This document shows positions 1 through 8,781 of a DNA stretch of 64,000 bases, piece by piece. A program made the translations under genes and the position numbers. The notes under the pieces were generated by a model. That model was given only the letters and a program-made list of their open reading frames with translations, did not search any database and was not told the DNA's origin. Origin of the DNA: Sporosarcina cyprini (GTDB lineage: Bacteria > Bacillota > Bacilli > Bacillales_A > Planococcaceae); NCBI RefSeq assembly GCF_022048975.1, contig NZ_JAKMHX010000018.1, positions 1 to 64,000 of the forward strand, in the 5' to 3' direction. Within the stretch, counting starts at the first letter, position 1. Each line of letters begins with the position of its first letter.

Positions 1-278
1 AGAGTAAGAATCAGCAGAAAATCATTCAACGACATATCTGGCAGGATTACCTGGATGTAGCGGAAGAATTGAGACATCACCATGAGATCAAAGAGATATA
101 CGGGAAGCGCAAAGAGACGATTGAACGTGTCTTTGCAGACGCCAAAGAAAAGCATGGCATGCGATGGACAACCCTCCGGGGTCTCAAAAAATTGTCCATG
201 CAGGCGATGCTGACTTTTGCTGCCTTAAATCTTAAGAAGTTGGCCAGCTGGACATGGAAAGCACCAGCCGTGGCGTAA
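1..278 (+). CDS. IS1182-family transposase, C-terminal fragment (cut by window edge)
   Basis: The reading frame is open from base 3 to a TAA at 276-278, so this is the 3' end of a longer gene that starts outside the window. The translated tail contains KRKETIERVFADAKEKHGMR followed by TLRG and a hydrophobic MQAMLTFAALNLKKLA stretch, which is the characteristic C-terminus of IS1182/IS5-like DDE transposases; the glutamate in ETIERVFADAK is the expected last catalytic acidic residue. It would catalyse cut-and-paste movement of the element. The right end of the element was not located; two hairpins at 340-420 lie just beyond. Whether the complete copy is functional cannot be judged here. Confidence 0.85.
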   Translation, partial: SKNQQKIIQRHIWQDYLDVAEELRHHHEIKEIYGKRKETIERVFADAKEKHGMRWTTLRGLKKLSMQAMLTFAALNLKKLASWTWKAPAVA

Positions 279-339
279 TTAAAAGGAAAATAGAACAGTG
301 CTAGGACGCATTCTCGCAAAAAAACACTAAAAAAACACG

Positions 340-376
340 AAAAGGGTTGGAAATCAATTTGATTTCCAACCCTTTT
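340..376. terminator. Long perfect hairpin between transposase and ylaH
   Basis: An 18-base arm (AAAAGGGTTGGAAATCAA) is followed almost at once by its complement, giving A-rich and T-rich ends on both strands. It can act as a bidirectional terminator for the plus-strand transposase and the minus-strand typA-ylaH unit. It may belong to the insertion sequence end. Confidence 0.7.
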
Positions 377-388
377 GTCTACAGTCTG

Positions 389-420
389 GGACTCTGTCAA
401 GATACGACAGAGTCCTTTTT
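389..420 (+). terminator. Hairpin with T-run overlapping the ylaH stop codon
   Basis: Arms GGACTCTGTC (389-398) and GACAGAGTCC (406-415) are followed by TTTTT on the plus strand, so it would stop plus-strand transcription. The left arm contains the reverse complement of the ylaH stop codon (397-399), so the coding end and the hairpin share bases. Confidence 0.6.
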
Positions 421-732
421 ATGTTCATTGAGACGGCGCAGCCGATAAATAATCAAAATGAGCGCCGCCACAATCAATCCTTCTACTATAGGCAGGAAAA
501 TGGCGAAAAACGTTAAAACGATGCACCCTAAAAATAGGAAGCTATAGACAACGATATTTTGCCAAAACTTTATTTTCCTTGCGAATCCTAACTTATATAC
601 GATGGCGGAAAGGATGAAAACAACTGCGAACAACACAATCCCGGTCATGGATGACGATGTCAGTTCATAAATCATCCGCACAACTGGAGACATGGCTTCA
701 ATAGTTTCTGCATCCCCGATAGGACCATTCAT
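397..732 (-). CDS. ylaH: YlaH-like small membrane protein
   Basis: The product is about 111 residues with a hydrophobic helix near residues 28-45, a second long segment around 55-95 that makes two more helices, and a basic, charged tail (YRLRRLNEHKK). Length, topology and position directly downstream of typA match the YlaH-like family of Bacillales; the function is unknown. I start it at the ATG at 732, because AAGGGA lies nine bases upstream; the ATG at 741 is too close to that site. It is probably cotranscribed with typA, 66 bases away. The last codons lie inside an inverted repeat, so the C-terminus may have been reshaped by insertion of the neighbouring IS. Confidence 0.8.
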   Translation of the reverse strand: MNGPIGDAETIEAMSPVVRMIYELTSSSMTGIVLFAVVFILSAIVYKLGFARKIKFWQNIVVYSFLFLGCIVLTFFAIFLPIVEGLIVAALILIIYRLRRLNEHKKDSVVS

Positions 733-798
733 ATAGCACATTCCCTTCTAAACAAAGCGATTGTACGCATTCTTTTTACTAGCTTTGTCTATTATACC

Positions 799-2640
799 TC
801 ATTCACCGAGTTTTTTCTTTTTTTGTGCACGTTCCCGCTCGTTTTTATCAAGAATTTTCTTACGTAAACGAATTGATTGCGGAGTCACTTCACAATATTC
901 ATCATCACCGACATATTGCAAAGCTTCTTCCAACGAAAGAATCCGTGGTTTTTTCGTTGTGACCGTCTGATCTTTCGTAGCGGAACGAACGTTGGTTGCG
1001 TGCTTCACTTTCGTCAAGTTGATCGTCAAGTCATTGTCACGGTTGTTTTCTCCGACAATCATCCCAGCGTAAATATCCGTTCCGGCTTCCACGAACATGA
1101 CACCGCGGTCTTCCAGCTGCATGATTCCGTAACCTGTGACTGTCCCGTTCTCCATAGACACCAGAACCCCATGGCGGCGTCCGCCGACTCTTCCAGTAGC
1201 AAGTGGCTTATACGAATCAAATGTATGGTTAATGATTCCGTACCCTCTTGTCAGCGTCAAGAACTCGGTAGAATAACCGATCAATCCTCTCGCGGGAACG
1301 AGGAAGATTAGACGAACTTGACCGTTTCCGTTATTAATCATATCAAGCATTTCGCCTTTTCGTTCACCGATTGATTCGATGATGGAGCCTGTATATTCTT
1401 CAGGAATGTCGATTTGCACACGCTCAACCGGTTCGCAGCGGACCCCATCAATCGTTTTCACGATAACTTCCGGTTTCGATACTTGCAGTTCATACCCTTC
1501 ACGTCGCATATTTTCAATTAAGATGGAAAGATGCAACTCACCACGTCCAGATACGATCCATGCATCAGGAGAGTCAGTCGGGTCGACTCGCAACGATACA
1601 TCCGTCTGTAATTGCTGTTCCAACCGCTCTTCGATCTTACGGGCAGTTACCCATTTTCCTTCCTTACCGGCAAACGGACTGTTATTCACTAGGAATGTCA
1701 TCTGCAAAGTAGGCTCGTCCACATGAAGTTCAGGCAATGCCTCCAAATGATCCACCGGGCAAACCGTTTCACCGACATCAATATCTTCCATGCCTGATAC
1801 GGCAATGAGGTCTCCTGCAAACGCTTCTTGAATTTCAATCCGTTTCAAACCAAGGAAGCCGTACATTTTAGTAACACGGAAATTCTTCGTCGATCCATCC
1901 CGTTTCAGGACTGATACTTGCTGGCCTACTTTCATCGTACCGCGGAAAACTCGTCCAATCCCGATTCTTCCTACATAATCATTGTAGTCAAGAAGAGATA
2001 CTTGGAACTGTAATGGTTCTTCACGATTATCAACAGGCGCAGGGATGTGTGCCAAGATGGCATCAAACAGGACGCGCAACGTCTCTTCTTGATCTGCCGG
2101 ATTTGGCGAAAGGCTAGCTGTTCCATTAAAACCGGATGCATAGACGACAGGGAACTCAAGCTGCTCATCGTTCGCATCAAGTTCAATGAATAATTCAAGG
2201 ACTTCATCGACCACTTCTTCCGGACGGGCGAATTCGCGGTCGATTTTATTCACGACGACGATTGGCTTCAAATTAGTCTCTAACGCTTTTTTCAATACAA
2301 AACGGGTTTGAGGCATGCATCCTTCGAAGGAGTCAACAACAAGAATTACTCCATCTACCATGCGGAGGATCCGTTCTACTTCGCCTCCGAAATCGGCATG
2401 TCCTGGTGTGTCCAGGATATTGATTTTTGTATTGTTATATTCAATTCCCGTATTCTTTGCAAGAATCGTAATTCCACGTTCCCGCTCCAAATCATTAGAA
2501 TCCATTGCGCGTTCATCCACATGTTCATTCGAACGAAAAATTCCGGATTGTCTTAGCAATTGGTCAACTAGTGTCGTTTTTCCGTGGTCAACGTGGGCAA
2601 TAATTGCTATATTACGTAAATCATTACGAGATGTAGTCAT
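799..2640 (-). CDS. typA: Ribosome-associated GTPase TypA/BipA
   Basis: This 613-residue translational GTPase acts on the 50S ribosomal subunit, supporting ribosome assembly and stress or cold adaptation. The G1 motif AHVDHGKTT lies near residue 16, followed by the switch RGITI, G3 DTPGHADF and G4 NKID; EF-Tu-like domain II, EF-G-like domain V and the BipA-specific C-terminal domain with its basic tail (RKKILDKNERERAQKKKK) follow. The frame is open further upstream, but the ATG at 2640 has GGAGTGA at the right distance and gives the family-typical MTTSRNDLRNIAIIAHVDHG start. Neighbours ylaF (divergent) and ylaH (downstream) reproduce the B. subtilis ylaF-ylaG-ylaH order. All GTP-binding motifs look intact. 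Confidence 0.97.
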   Translation of the reverse strand: MTTSRNDLRNIAIIAHVDHGKTTLVDQLLRQSGIFRSNEHVDERAMDSNDLERERGITILAKNTGIEYNNTKINILDTPGHADFGGEVERILRMVDGVILVVDSFEGCMPQTRFVLKKALETNLKPIVVVNKIDREFARPEEVVDEVLELFIELDANDEQLEFPVVYASGFNGTASLSPNPADQEETLRVLFDAILAHIPAPVDNREEPLQFQVSLLDYNDYVGRIGIGRVFRGTMKVGQQVSVLKRDGSTKNFRVTKMYGFLGLKRIEIQEAFAGDLIAVSGMEDIDVGETVCPVDHLEALPELHVDEPTLQMTFLVNNSPFAGKEGKWVTARKIEERLEQQLQTDVSLRVDPTDSPDAWIVSGRGELHLSILIENMRREGYELQVSKPEVIVKTIDGVRCEPVERVQIDIPEEYTGSIIESIGERKGEMLDMINNGNGQVRLIFLVPARGLIGYSTEFLTLTRGYGIINHTFDSYKPLATGRVGGRRHGVLVSMENGTVTGYGIMQLEDRGVMFVEAGTDIYAGMIVGENNRDNDLTINLTKVKHATNVRSATKDQTVTTKKPRILSLEEALQYVGDDEYCEVTPQSIRLRKKILDKNERERAQKKKKLGE

Positions 2641-2682
2641 AATTTCACTCCAATATTCTTTTTTCAGGTGATTAACTGTGTT

Positions 2683-2691
2683 ATTATAGCA
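2683..2691 (-). promoter_or_regulatory. Extended -10 promoter candidate for typA
   Basis: On the minus strand TGC is followed directly by TATAAT, a consensus -10 with an extended TGn motif, about 43 bases upstream of the typA start. No good -35 is visible, as is common for extended -10 promoters. Confidence 0.5.
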
Positions 2692-2738
2692 CATGAGTAC
2701 AAGATTAAAAAACATTTACTTTATGTGGAGGGTTTTTT

Positions 2739-2924
2739 TTGAAAAATATAAAGTGGGTTTTCGTGCTTTATTCACTCGGCGCAATCGCCGCCATGTGCGG
2801 AATTGGCGTTGCAGTCGGCATGCGTAGCATCCCCGTTGCCATTGTTGCTATACTTGCATTAATTTTCGTCATGGGAAATGGATTCAAGACGAAAAAGAAA
2901 ATGCGTGAAAAAGGCTTATTATAA
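2739..2924 (+). CDS. ylaF: YlaF-like small membrane protein (DUF5325 family)
   Basis: A 61-residue protein with two hydrophobic segments (about residues 6-26 and 29-46) separated by a short MRS turn, ending in a lysine-rich cytoplasmic tail (KTKKKMREKG). It matches the YlaF/DUF5325 family in size and pattern and keeps the conserved place divergent from typA. The start is TTG at 2739, with GGAGGG upstream at suitable spacing. Its role is not known. A hairpin terminator follows at 2956. Confidence 0.8.
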   Translation: MKNIKWVFVLYSLGAIAAMCGIGVAVGMRSIPVAIVAILALIFVMGNGFKTKKKMREKGLL

Positions 2925-2955
2925 ATCAAGGTGTTCAGTGCCCCTTCAAGTAAAG

Positions 2956-2991
2956 GACTGGCAAAGGATTCGTCCCTGCCAGTCTTTTTTC
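2956..2991 (+). terminator. Rho-independent terminator after ylaF
   Basis: Arms GACTGGCA and TGCCAGTC around a 13-base loop are followed by six T residues on the plus strand. Confidence 0.8.
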
Positions 2992-3019
2992 CGTCTATGT
3001 ATGGAAGCGTGCCTGTTCT

Positions 3020-3811
3020 TTATTTTAAACGGATGTGGTTTCGAAGCATGTTGTCATGCAATCCTGGACGCGCCACGATAAATGTATCGGTTCCAAGCAG
3101 ATGAGGCGTTTCCCCTTTCAAGTTTGTCGCCACCGCTCCGACTTCCTGCGCAATAACCATGCCTCCCGCGATATCCCACGGCGCAAGCCGCATGGACACA
3201 TAGGCGTCAATTCTGCCAGAAGCCACATAAGCAAGCTCAATGGCAGCAGAACCATAAGAACGGGTGCCTCTGCATTTTGCAACAAGCTCAATGAGCGGTT
3301 CATGCTCTACCCTGCGATTCGGCACGACCCAGCTGGCATTGATGCCAATTACCGCTTCTTCCAGCGGCGTCACTTCCAGAGGAGGAAGTCTCTCATCGTT
3401 GTAGTATGCCCCTTCTCCCTTCACGGCATGGTAAAAATCATCCGCCATGACATCATAAATATATCCGAGCATCCCGACACCGTCTTTGTAAATTCCGAGT
3501 GAGATGGCAAAATTCCTTTTTTGATGAATAAAGTTCATTGTTCCATCGATCGGATCAAGCAGCCAAATGACACCATCAAGTGACTCAATCCGGTCACCAA
3601 ATCCTTCTTCACCAAAAATTTTATGGTCAGGAAAAGCTTCTCTTATCCGTTTAATAAAAAATTGTTCCACTTCTTTATCAATATTCGTGACCAGATCATT
3701 GGCCTCCGCTTTCGACTCTACATCGATCTGGCTATAAAACGAGATGCGTATTTTATGTCCCGCTTCTCGAATAAGCGACTTTGCAAATCGATCAATATAT
3801 CCCCAATTCAT
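3020..3811 (-). CDS. Inositol monophosphatase family protein (YktC-like)
   Basis: A 263-residue member of the Mg-dependent inositol monophosphatase / FBPase superfamily. The metal-binding motifs are visible: GEEGFG (Glu of motif 1), the central DPIDGTMNF, and the C-terminal APWDIAGG. DLVTNIDKEVEQ near the N-terminus is also family typical. The protein would hydrolyse a sugar or inositol phosphate; in Bacillales this branch (YktC/SuhB-like) has also been linked to other phosphomonoester substrates, so the substrate stays open. I start it at the ATG at 3811 because GAGGTG lies eight bases upstream; an in-frame start at 3832 has no such site. The gene lies beside yktB/yktA homologues as in B. 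subtilis. Confidence 0.9.
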   Translation of the reverse strand: MNWGYIDRFAKSLIREAGHKIRISFYSQIDVESKAEANDLVTNIDKEVEQFFIKRIREAFPDHKIFGEEGFGDRIESLDGVIWLLDPIDGTMNFIHQKRNFAISLGIYKDGVGMLGYIYDVMADDFYHAVKGEGAYYNDERLPPLEVTPLEEAVIGINASWVVPNRRVEHEPLIELVAKCRGTRSYGSAAIELAYVASGRIDAYVSMRLAPWDIAGGMVIAQEVGAVATNLKGETPHLLGTDTFIVARPGLHDNMLRNHIRLK

Positions 3812-4008
3812 GTCAGCACACCTCGTTATCATTCAACATTTTGTCCAGTATACCACACATCCCCATCATAACTGAAAGCCGGGCTCACACTGCGGCGAGT
3901 GCTTGGTTGATCGTCAATTTCAAATATAGATCTATCCGCTACCGGCTTCTAAATTCATTTCCGTTGACAGAGCTCTGTTTTCTATTTAGATTGGATACGA
4001 TCGGACGC

Positions 4009-4069
4009 AAAAAAAGGCAACCGTTCACAACATCTTCCTTTCAGAAGAGCGTGGACAGAAGCCTTTTTT
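4009..4069 (-). terminator. Probable terminator of the small gene at 4087-4284
   Basis: On the minus strand AAAAAAGGC is matched by GCCTTTTTTT about 43 bases later, with weaker pairing inside the loop, and ends in a T-run. Confidence 0.5.
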
Positions 4070-4086
4070 CGGGTAGCAGTATTCGG

Positions 4087-4284
4087 TTACGCAAAAGCAT
4101 TGAATGTCTCCAGCTCGCCGTGAATTTCAGTTAATCTTTTCTTGCTTTTGCCGATTTGCTTCGTATCATTTTCCTGTACAGCATCGTAAAGAGTAGCCAA
4201 TTCATAATCAAGTTCCAACTGAAGCAAATTGACATATTCCCTTTCAATTTCAGCTTTTCGTATAATATGGACCACTTGTTTCAT
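4087..4284 (-). CDS. Small helical hypothetical protein between yktB and yktC (YkzI-like position)
   Basis: A 65-residue protein that is hydrophilic, strongly charged and predicted by eye to be mostly helical; it could form a two-helix coiled coil (AEIEREYVNLLQLELDYELATLY, then KQIGKSKKRLTEIHGELE). No signal peptide or membrane segment is present. The ATG at 4284 has AGGAG eight bases upstream and is preferred to an upstream GTG. B. subtilis carries a small gene (ykzI) at the same place between yktB and yktC, so orthology is plausible, but I cannot confirm it by alignment. Function unknown. Confidence 0.7.
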   Translation of the reverse strand: MKQVVHIIRKAEIEREYVNLLQLELDYELATLYDAVQENDTKQIGKSKKRLTEIHGELETFNAFA

Positions 4285-4441
4285 GTTCAACACTCCTTTA
4301 TGAAGTATAGTTTTCCGTGCTTATCACTTACTATAAAGTATGCCGCCGTTTTTACTTTTGTTAGTTATAAGCCTTCTTGTATAAGATTGTTCCCCAATTT
4401 TTGATACGATAAACGTGGAATAAACGAATGGAGGAATAAAA

Positions 4442-5074
4442 TTGGCAACAACTACAAGCTATTGGACACCGGATGATTTTAATGTGTTCACCGTTGAAGG
4501 GCTGGAGCATCGCATGAGTGCACTCCAAACAAAAATCCAACCAAAATTTAACGAACTCGGAGAGGAATTCGCTTCCCAATTGTCATCTCATGGAAAAGGC
4601 GAGTTTTTTCCACATGTTGCTAAGCATGCGAGGAGAACGGTGAATCCGCCGAAAGACAGCTGGGTTGCATTCGCCCCTGCTAAACGCGGCTACAAGGCGC
4701 TTCCACATTTTCAAATTGGTTTATGGAATACTCATCTGTTCATTATCTTAGCTGTCATTTATGAAAACCCGGATAAAAAAGGAATTGCAGAAAGGCTGCA
4801 AGCTAATAGGAATGTTCTGACAGACTTGCCGGATACATATATCATCTCGGGAGATCATATGAAACCGGAAGCACAAACACTGAAAGAAGCAGGAGAGGCT
4901 GGAATTGAAGCGTTACTGGAAAGGCTTCAAACGGTGAAAAAAGCGGAATTTCTAGTCGGGAGGCATATCCCACGTGAAGAGGCTGTCACCTACTCAAAAG
5001 AAGCATTTATGGAATTGACCCGACAAACCATAAACGAATTGCTCCCTGTATATGATGTAATTGTTGGAGGATAA
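4442..5074 (+). CDS. yktB: UPF0637 family protein YktB
   Basis: A 210-residue soluble protein with no signal or membrane helix, containing the family-typical stretches FNVFTVEGLEHRM and WVAFAPAKRGYKALPHFQIG. It matches UPF0637 (YktB), a conserved Bacillales family of unknown function. The start is TTG at 4442 with GGAGG seven bases upstream. It is convergent with the UPF0223 gene; the two share a terminator. No catalytic motif is recognisable, so no function is proposed. Confidence 0.85.
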   Translation: MATTTSYWTPDDFNVFTVEGLEHRMSALQTKIQPKFNELGEEFASQLSSHGKGEFFPHVAKHARRTVNPPKDSWVAFAPAKRGYKALPHFQIGLWNTHLFIILAVIYENPDKKGIAERLQANRNVLTDLPDTYIISGDHMKPEAQTLKEAGEAGIEALLERLQTVKKAEFLVGRHIPREEAVTYSKEAFMELTRQTINELLPVYDVIVGG

Positions 5075-5075
5075 T

Positions 5076-5108
5076 AAAAAGAGTGCAGCTCGCGCAGCAC
5101 TCTTTTTA
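5076..5108. terminator. Bidirectional terminator between yktB and yktA
   Basis: AAAGAGTGC and GCACTCTTT form a stem around a short G+C-rich loop, with A-rich and T-rich flanks that serve the convergent genes on both sides. Confidence 0.8.
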
Positions 5109-5110
5109 TA

Positions 5111-5383
5111 TTACGATCCTGATATCGCGTCACCATCATTCGCTTCTTTGGCAAGTTTGACGATCCGGTAACTGCTAAGGCCGCTCGCTTCTTCGAATTC
5201 CTTAAACAACGTCTTCTCTTCTGCCATTGACGGGACAATCCCCTTAAATTTTCGGTAGGCTTGCATGAATTCTTCTCTTTTCACTTTTGTTTCGTATGCT
5301 TTTTCAATCATTTCGAAAAAAGAAACGACCTCAATAATCTCTTGCGTCGACCAATCATGCCGTATCGGATAACTGTATTCCAT
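5111..5383 (-). CDS. yktA: UPF0223 family protein YktA
   Basis: A 90-residue acidic soluble protein beginning [19 protein letters not shown] and carrying [17 protein letters not shown] and [14 protein letters not shown], all typical of UPF0223 (YktA). Function is unknown. I start it at the ATG at 5383, nine bases after AAGGAG; the in-frame start at 5401 would overlap the upstream gene. It follows the nitronate-monooxygenase-like gene on the same strand with a short gap, so they are probably cotranscribed. Confidence 0.85.
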   Translation of the reverse strand: MEYSYPIRHDWSTQEIIEVVSFFEMIEKAYETKVKREEFMQAYRKFKGIVPSMAEEKTLFKEFEEASGLSSYRIVKLAKEANDGDAISGS

Positions 5384-5384
5384 C

Positions 5385-6359
5385 TTAGCACTCTCCTTCA
5401 TAACCCCATCGTTTCCTTATTTCTGTTGCCTCACACACCATCCAATCAAATAACTCCTGTACGGTAGGTATATCGTTAATTAACCCAGCGACTTGCCCGG
5501 CCCAGCCGAAGCCTTGCTCCGGATTGCCTTCATGGATAAATCTTCGGTTCGCTTCACCGCTAATATATGGTTTGAGACCCTCATATCCGGCGGATTCTGA
5601 CTCGAGCCGCAAAATTTTCTCCGTCCATGGCCCCTTTAGCGCACGAGCAGGTGCTCCCAGTGACCGTTTGATAATGGCAGTACCTGTTTCGGCACTTTGA
5701 ACCACTGCCTCCTGATACGCTTTTGAAGCATGGACGCACTCCTTTGTGGCAATGAACCGCGTTCCCATCTCAATGCCTTCAGCGCCGAGGGCATGTGCGG
5801 CCATCCAGCCTCTTCCGTCCCCAATTCCTCCAGAAGCGATGACAGGGATTTTGACACTATCGACAACTTGCGGGACTAGCACCATAGTGCCAATATCATC
5901 TCTGCCTAGATGCCCGCCGCCTTCCTGTCCAACGACCATCACAGCATCGGCACCCAGCTCTTCGGCTTTCACAGCCTGCCTCTTAGCTGCGACAAGCACC
6001 AGCTTCTTCACGGAAGTCCCTCGAAGCATGTCAAAGAAAGGAGCGGGATTGCCTCCTGTCACTGACATGATGTCAACACCTTCATCCAAGGCGGCTTCCA
6101 CCATATGCTCAAACGGCCTTCCGTGTTGCCCGATAGCAAAGTTCACACCAAATGGCTTGTCTGTCAGTTGCTTCACTTTCTTGATTTGCTGCCGAAGAAG
6201 CTCAGGGGATTCCAAGCTCATCGCCGTAATCTGTCCAAGCCCCCCAGCGTTGGAAACAGCAGAAGCCAGCTCGGCGTATGCCAAATATGCCAATCCCCCT
6301 TGAATGATCGGCAGCTCGATACCTAACATGTCGGTCACTCGAGTTTTCCATTTCATCAC
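5385..6359 (-). CDS. Nitronate monooxygenase / FabK-like flavin enzyme
   Basis: A 324-residue FMN-dependent TIM-barrel protein of the 2-nitropropane dioxygenase family. Visible signatures are [26 protein letters not shown] at the N-terminus, the GQEGGGHLG motif, the phosphate-binding [14 protein letters not shown], and [16 protein letters not shown]. The same fold serves FabK enoyl-ACP reductases, so substrate assignment (alkyl nitronates versus a lipid or other substrate) is uncertain. The start ATG at 6359 overlaps the stop of the deacetylase gene by four bases (ATGA), showing translational coupling. The unit therefore runs deacetylase, this enzyme, YktA. Confidence 0.85.
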   Translation of the reverse strand: MMKWKTRVTDMLGIELPIIQGGLAYLAYAELASAVSNAGGLGQITAMSLESPELLRQQIKKVKQLTDKPFGVNFAIGQHGRPFEHMVEAALDEGVDIMSVTGGNPAPFFDMLRGTSVKKLVLVAAKRQAVKAEELGADAVMVVGQEGGGHLGRDDIGTMVLVPQVVDSVKIPVIASGGIGDGRGWMAAHALGAEGIEMGTRFIATKECVHASKAYQEAVVQSAETGTAIIKRSLGAPARALKGPWTEKILRLESESAGYEGLKPYISGEANRRFIHEGNPEQGFGWAGQVAGLINDIPTVQELFDWMVCEATEIRKRWGYEGEC

Positions 6360-7204
6360 TCTTCCCCCACTCCCTGTATAGTCTTCGGATCGACAAAGTC
6401 ATACCCTTTGTTGCGCAATCCTGTAATAATCTCCTCTAACGCATCAGCCGTCCATTCACGATCATGCATCAACAGATTCGCACCATCGCGCAGATACTCA
6501 GTGTTCACCATAATATCAGCAATCTTCTCTTTAGACATATACTCTTTTTCAAAGTCATATCCATACGACCAGTTCATCAGAAGCATCCCCTCCTGTTTCG
6601 CTAATGCGCGGCTGAAATCAGTATTGGCACCAAAAGGAGCTCTGAAAAATACTGGCCGTTCCCCTGTAATCGCTTCGACATCATCATTGACTGAAACAAT
6701 TTCCTCACGCTGCTCCTCTTCAGAGAGCTCTTTTAGATTCGCATGTGTTTTTGTATGATTGCCTATCGAGAACCCCATATTATATAGTTCTTTTACTACC
6801 TTCTTCTTTTCCTCCGTTTGCAGGAAATGTCCATTGACAAAGAATATTGCCGGCGCATCCATCTTTTGCAACGTCTTTGCAATGTCAAGCGCCCGTTTGT
6901 CAGGTGCATCGTCGAAAGTAAGCAGAACCACTTTCGGATTCGCCTTGTCGATCGGCACAACCGAGTATACCTCATTCAATTTATACAAAGGCGCTGTAGG
7001 TTGTGTTTCTTCGATTTCTGTTCCTGACGTTTCAACCACTTCTTCATCCGGTTCTTCCGTTTCCTTCTTTTCTGCTTCATTCTGACCTTGTGAGGATGAT
7101 AGATTGTCATCTTCGTTCTTCTCCACTTTTTCATCCGAAGAATGCGAACAACCGGCTAATACAAGAATTATAATGATGAATATGTATACCAAAAATTTAT
7201 TCAT
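6356..7204 (-). CDS. Lipoprotein polysaccharide deacetylase (NodB domain)
   Basis: A 282-residue exported protein. The N-terminus has a hydrophobic signal and the lipobox LAGC, so it should be lipid-anchored on the outer face of the membrane. A low-complexity acidic linker rich in E, T and P (about residues 25-75) leads to a NodB-type deacetylase domain: TFDDAPD supplies the Asp-Asp motif, NHTKTH the two metal-binding histidines, RAPFGAN the motif-3 arginine and LLMHD the motif-5 histidine. It would remove acetyl groups from peptidoglycan or another N-acetylated glycan. The ATG at 7204 has AGGAGGAG directly upstream. It is the first gene of the deacetylase / flavin enzyme / yktA unit. Confidence 0.88.
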   Translation of the reverse strand: MNKFLVYIFIIIILVLAGCSHSSDEKVEKNEDDNLSSSQGQNEAEKKETEEPDEEVVETSGTEIEETQPTAPLYKLNEVYSVVPIDKANPKVVLLTFDDAPDKRALDIAKTLQKMDAPAIFFVNGHFLQTEEKKKVVKELYNMGFSIGNHTKTHANLKELSEEEQREEIVSVNDDVEAITGERPVFFRAPFGANTDFSRALAKQEGMLLMNWSYGYDFEKEYMSKEKIADIMVNTEYLRDGANLLMHDREWTADALEEIITGLRNKGYDFVDPKTIQGVGEE

Positions 7205-7324
7205 AGTCTCCTCCTTTTTCTTCATCCTATCATGTGAAAAACGACAACTCCACTCATAGGTGTTCCAGTTTTTCTGTATCTATATCCTATGGAGATGCAG
7301 CAATTTTTCGCTATGTAAATAAAG

Positions 7325-7358
7325 ACAAAAATCCCGGAAAGGATCTCCTTTCCGGGAT
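7325..7358 (-). terminator. Terminator of the pdh operon
   Basis: A 13-base-pair perfect stem (ATCCCGGAAAGGA and its complement, two-base loop) is followed by TTTTTG on the minus strand, immediately after pdhD. Confidence 0.9.
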
Positions 7359-7364
7359 GGAGTA

Positions 7365-8777
7365 TTACTTCGTAATCATGTGAATCGGTTTGCCAAGCGC
7401 AACTTCTGCTGCTTCCATGGAGATTTCTCCAAGAGTAGGATGCGCATGGATCGTCATTGCAATATCTTCAAGCGTCATGCCAGCTTCTATCGCAAGACCT
7501 AGTTCAGCGATCATATCAGATGCATTCGATCCTACGATTTGAGCACCGATCAATAGACCGTCTTCTTTACGCGCTACAAGTTTCACAAAACCATCTGTTT
7601 CATTTAAAGAGAGTGCACGGCCATTCGCTGCAAATGGGAATTTGCCTGCGACTACGTCGAACCCTTCGTCTTTCGCCTGTTGCTCGTTATAGCCGACTGT
7701 TGCAAGTTCAGGATCTGTGAAGCAAACAGCTGGAATAGCTAAGTAATCAACTTCGGATTTTTCACCTGAAATCGCTTCTGCTGCAATTTTCGCTTCATAG
7801 GATGCTTTATGCGCAAGTTGCGGGCCGGACACGATATCACCGATAGCGTAGATGTTCGGCACACTAGTGCGGCATTGCTTATCAACGTCAATCAAGCCGC
7901 GATCAAGGAATTTAATGCCCATTTCCTCAAGGCCGATTTCGTCAGTATTTGGACGTCTTCCGACAGTTACGAGTACATAATCCGCTTCGACCTTTACTTC
8001 TTCGCCTTTTGCTTCATACGTAACAACTACGCCGTTATCCGTCTCTTCAACGCCTTTCGCGGAAGCTTTAACAACTACTTCCACGCCTTTTTTCTTCAAG
8101 CCTTTTTTCACGATTTGAGTCATTTGCTTTTCAAATCCAGCCAGGATGTCATCCCCGCCTTCAATGATTGTCACTTGTGCCCCAAGATTCGCATATGCTG
8201 AACCGAGTTCAGTACCAATATAACCGCCGCCGATGACGACTAATTTTCCTGGTACTTCTTCCAAGCTCAAAGCGCCTGTTGAATTGATCACGCGTTTAGA
8301 ATACTTGAACGTCGGGATTTCAACCGGACGGGCACCAGTTGCGATGATCGCATTTTTAAACTTATATGTTTGTGCGGAATTCTCATCCATGACACGCACT
8401 GTGTTAGCATCTACAAAATATGCTTCACCTTTAACGATATCAACTTTATTACCTTTGAGAAGTCCTTCAACACCGCCTGTCAATTTTTTGACAACGCTGT
8501 TTTTAAATTCTTGTGCTTTGGAGAAGTCCAATTTGACTTCCGTTGCTGTAATTCCCATATCATCGGAACCTTTTGCATGTTCAAAACGATGACCTACAGA
8601 AATCAATGCTTTCGATGGAATACAACCTACGTTCAAACAAACTCCACCGAGGGTGTCTTTCTCGACAATCGTCACTTTTTGACCTAATTGAGCTGCACGG
8701 ATCGCAGCAACATATCCTCCGGGACCTGATCCTACGACGAGTGTATCCACTTCGATTGGAAAATCTCCTACTACCAT
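7365..8777 (-). CDS. pdhD: Dihydrolipoyl dehydrogenase (E3) of pyruvate dehydrogenase
   Basis: A 470-residue FAD flavoprotein that reoxidises dihydrolipoyl groups on E2 and passes electrons to NAD. The FAD-binding GSGPGGY lies near the N-terminus, followed by the redox-active disulfide motif [13 protein letters not shown], the NAD-binding [10 protein letters not shown], a second FAD contact AIGD, and the catalytic C-terminal HAHPTLGE histidine-glutamate pair. All are intact. It is the last gene of pdhABCD, five bases after pdhC, and is followed by a strong terminator. The enzyme may also serve other 2-oxoacid dehydrogenases. Confidence 0.97.
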   Translation of the reverse strand: MVVGDFPIEVDTLVVGSGPGGYVAAIRAAQLGQKVTIVEKDTLGGVCLNVGCIPSKALISVGHRFEHAKGSDDMGITATEVKLDFSKAQEFKNSVVKKLTGGVEGLLKGNKVDIVKGEAYFVDANTVRVMDENSAQTYKFKNAIIATGARPVEIPTFKYSKRVINSTGALSLEEVPGKLVVIGGGYIGTELGSAYANLGAQVTIIEGGDDILAGFEKQMTQIVKKGLKKKGVEVVVKASAKGVEETDNGVVVTYEAKGEEVKVEADYVLVTVGRRPNTDEIGLEEMGIKFLDRGLIDVDKQCRTSVPNIYAIGDIVSGPQLAHKASYEAKIAAEAISGEKSEVDYLAIPAVCFTDPELATVGYNEQQAKDEGFDVVAGKFPFAANGRALSLNETDGFVKLVARKEDGLLIGAQIVGSNASDMIAELGLAIEAGMTLEDIAMTIHAHPTLGEISMEAAEVALGKPIHMITK

Positions 8778-8781
8778 TTGC

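Noticed and set aside
3832..4008. Possible gene between the IMPase-like gene and the small helical gene
   Set aside because: Only short frames without ribosome sites; no other structure recognised.
5746..6303. 185-residue plus-strand frame opposite the nitronate monooxygenase gene
   Set aside because: No ribosome site, low-complexity Ser/Pro/Cys-rich product and full overlap with a well-recognised enzyme on the other strand.
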